Shown: positions 31,433 through 31,622 of the stretch, in pieces
Layout: each line of letters starts with the position of its first letter
Numbering within the stretch: the first letter of the stretch is position 1
Assembly (NCBI GenBank): GCA_019116455.1
Contig: DXBR01000059.1
Coordinates: 1-31,622, forward strand
Source of the DNA: Anaerobutyricum stercoris
Lineage (GTDB): Bacteria; Bacillota; Clostridia; Lachnospirales; Lachnospiraceae
Reading direction: 5' to 3'
DNA length: 31,622 nucleotides
Position numbers and translations under genes: made by a program
Notes under the pieces: generated by a model
The model's input: the letters and a program-made list of their open reading frames with translations, nothing else
Told to the model about the DNA's origin: nothing
Databases searched by the model: none

Positions 31433-31463
31433 ATGACTCTATTCATTTTATTGCAACATATTT

Positions 31464-31622
31464 TCACTGTTTTTCTGTCTCCTGCGCCGGAACTGATTTC
31501 CCTTCTCCTCCCGATGCGAATGTCAGCCGGAAAACGGTTCCTTCTCCCTTCTCGCTGCGAACTGTCAGGTCTGCCCGCATCTGAGCGGCAAGATTGCCGG
31601 CAATGGCAAGACCGAGACCGCT
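31464..31622 (-). CDS. Sensor histidine kinase, C-terminal end (cut by right edge)
   Basis: The last 52 residues of a histidine kinase are visible. They begin at the G2 box of the ATPase domain (SGLGLAIAGNLAAQM) and run through the final strands (ADLTVRSEKGEGTVFRLTF) into a short polar tail (GGEGKSVPAQETEKQ). The stop is 31 bases before the ABC ATPase frame. A kinase in this place beside a BcrA/BcrB-like pair is the usual form of peptide-antibiotic sensing modules; a response regulator gene would be expected beyond the edge. Confidence 0.88.
   Translation of the reverse strand, partial: SGLGLAIAGNLAAQMRADLTVRSEKGEGTVFRLTFASGGEGKSVPAQETEKQ

Overview
This window comes from a spore-forming, low- to mid-GC Firmicute. 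The most likely group is a gut-type Lachnospiraceae or related Clostridia member. The evidence is a complete spoIIIA operon (AA to AH), spoIVB, the Firmicutes block asp23-nusB-xseA-xseB-ispA-dxs-tlyA-nadK-argR-recN-spoIVB, AGGAGG-type ribosome binding sites, and accessory families typical of Clostridia (DUF3791, DUF4367, EF-hand/leucine-rich-repeat surface proteins). No species can be named from the sequence alone.

Layout, left to right. (1) 1-10033, minus strand: a tightly packed core run. Read in the direction of transcription it is asp23, nusB, xseA, xseB, ispA, dxs, tlyA, nadK, argR, recN, spoIVB (cut by the left edge). Several genes overlap. A terminator-like hairpin precedes xseA and another sits on the spoIVB ribosome binding site. 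(2) 10034-13581: an AT-richer accessory patch lying between two blocks that are usually close together in Firmicutes. It holds a secreted EF-hand/LRR protein, a membrane-anchored DUF4367 protein with its ECF-type sigma factor, and a lone DUF3791 gene on the plus strand. (3) 13582-19016, minus strand: spoIIIAA to spoIIIAH, the mother-cell half of the channel that links to the forespore, with a sigma-E-like promoter and a strong terminator. (4) 19193-21462, plus strand: a monocistronic FAD oxidoreductase with a C-terminal [2Fe-2S] domain, then a RelE/ParE-type toxin-antitoxin pair, closed by a two-way terminator. (5) 21582-25440: a NitT/TauT-type ABC importer (binding lipoprotein, ATPase, permease; minus strand) divergent from a LacI-family regulator (plus strand), with two CG-centred operator palindromes between them. 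(6) 25462-28747, minus strand: a MacB/FtsX-type ABC system. (7) 28982-29740, plus strand: a protein built almost wholly of 21-nt/7-residue coiled-coil repeats. (8) 29837-31622, minus strand: the end of a histidine kinase, then an ABC ATPase with a damaged or unusual start, then an ABC-2 permease, the arrangement of peptide-antibiotic sensing and export modules.

No rRNA, tRNA, CRISPR array, transposase or phage gene was seen. No clearly new multi-gene system stands out. The best leads are the accessory patch in the sporulation/housekeeping block (ECF sigma, DUF4367 and an LRR gene whose promoter has two direct repeats 22 bp apart), the LacI-controlled importer, the heptad-repeat protein, and two genes with odd starts (spoIIIAF and the BcrA-type ATPase).
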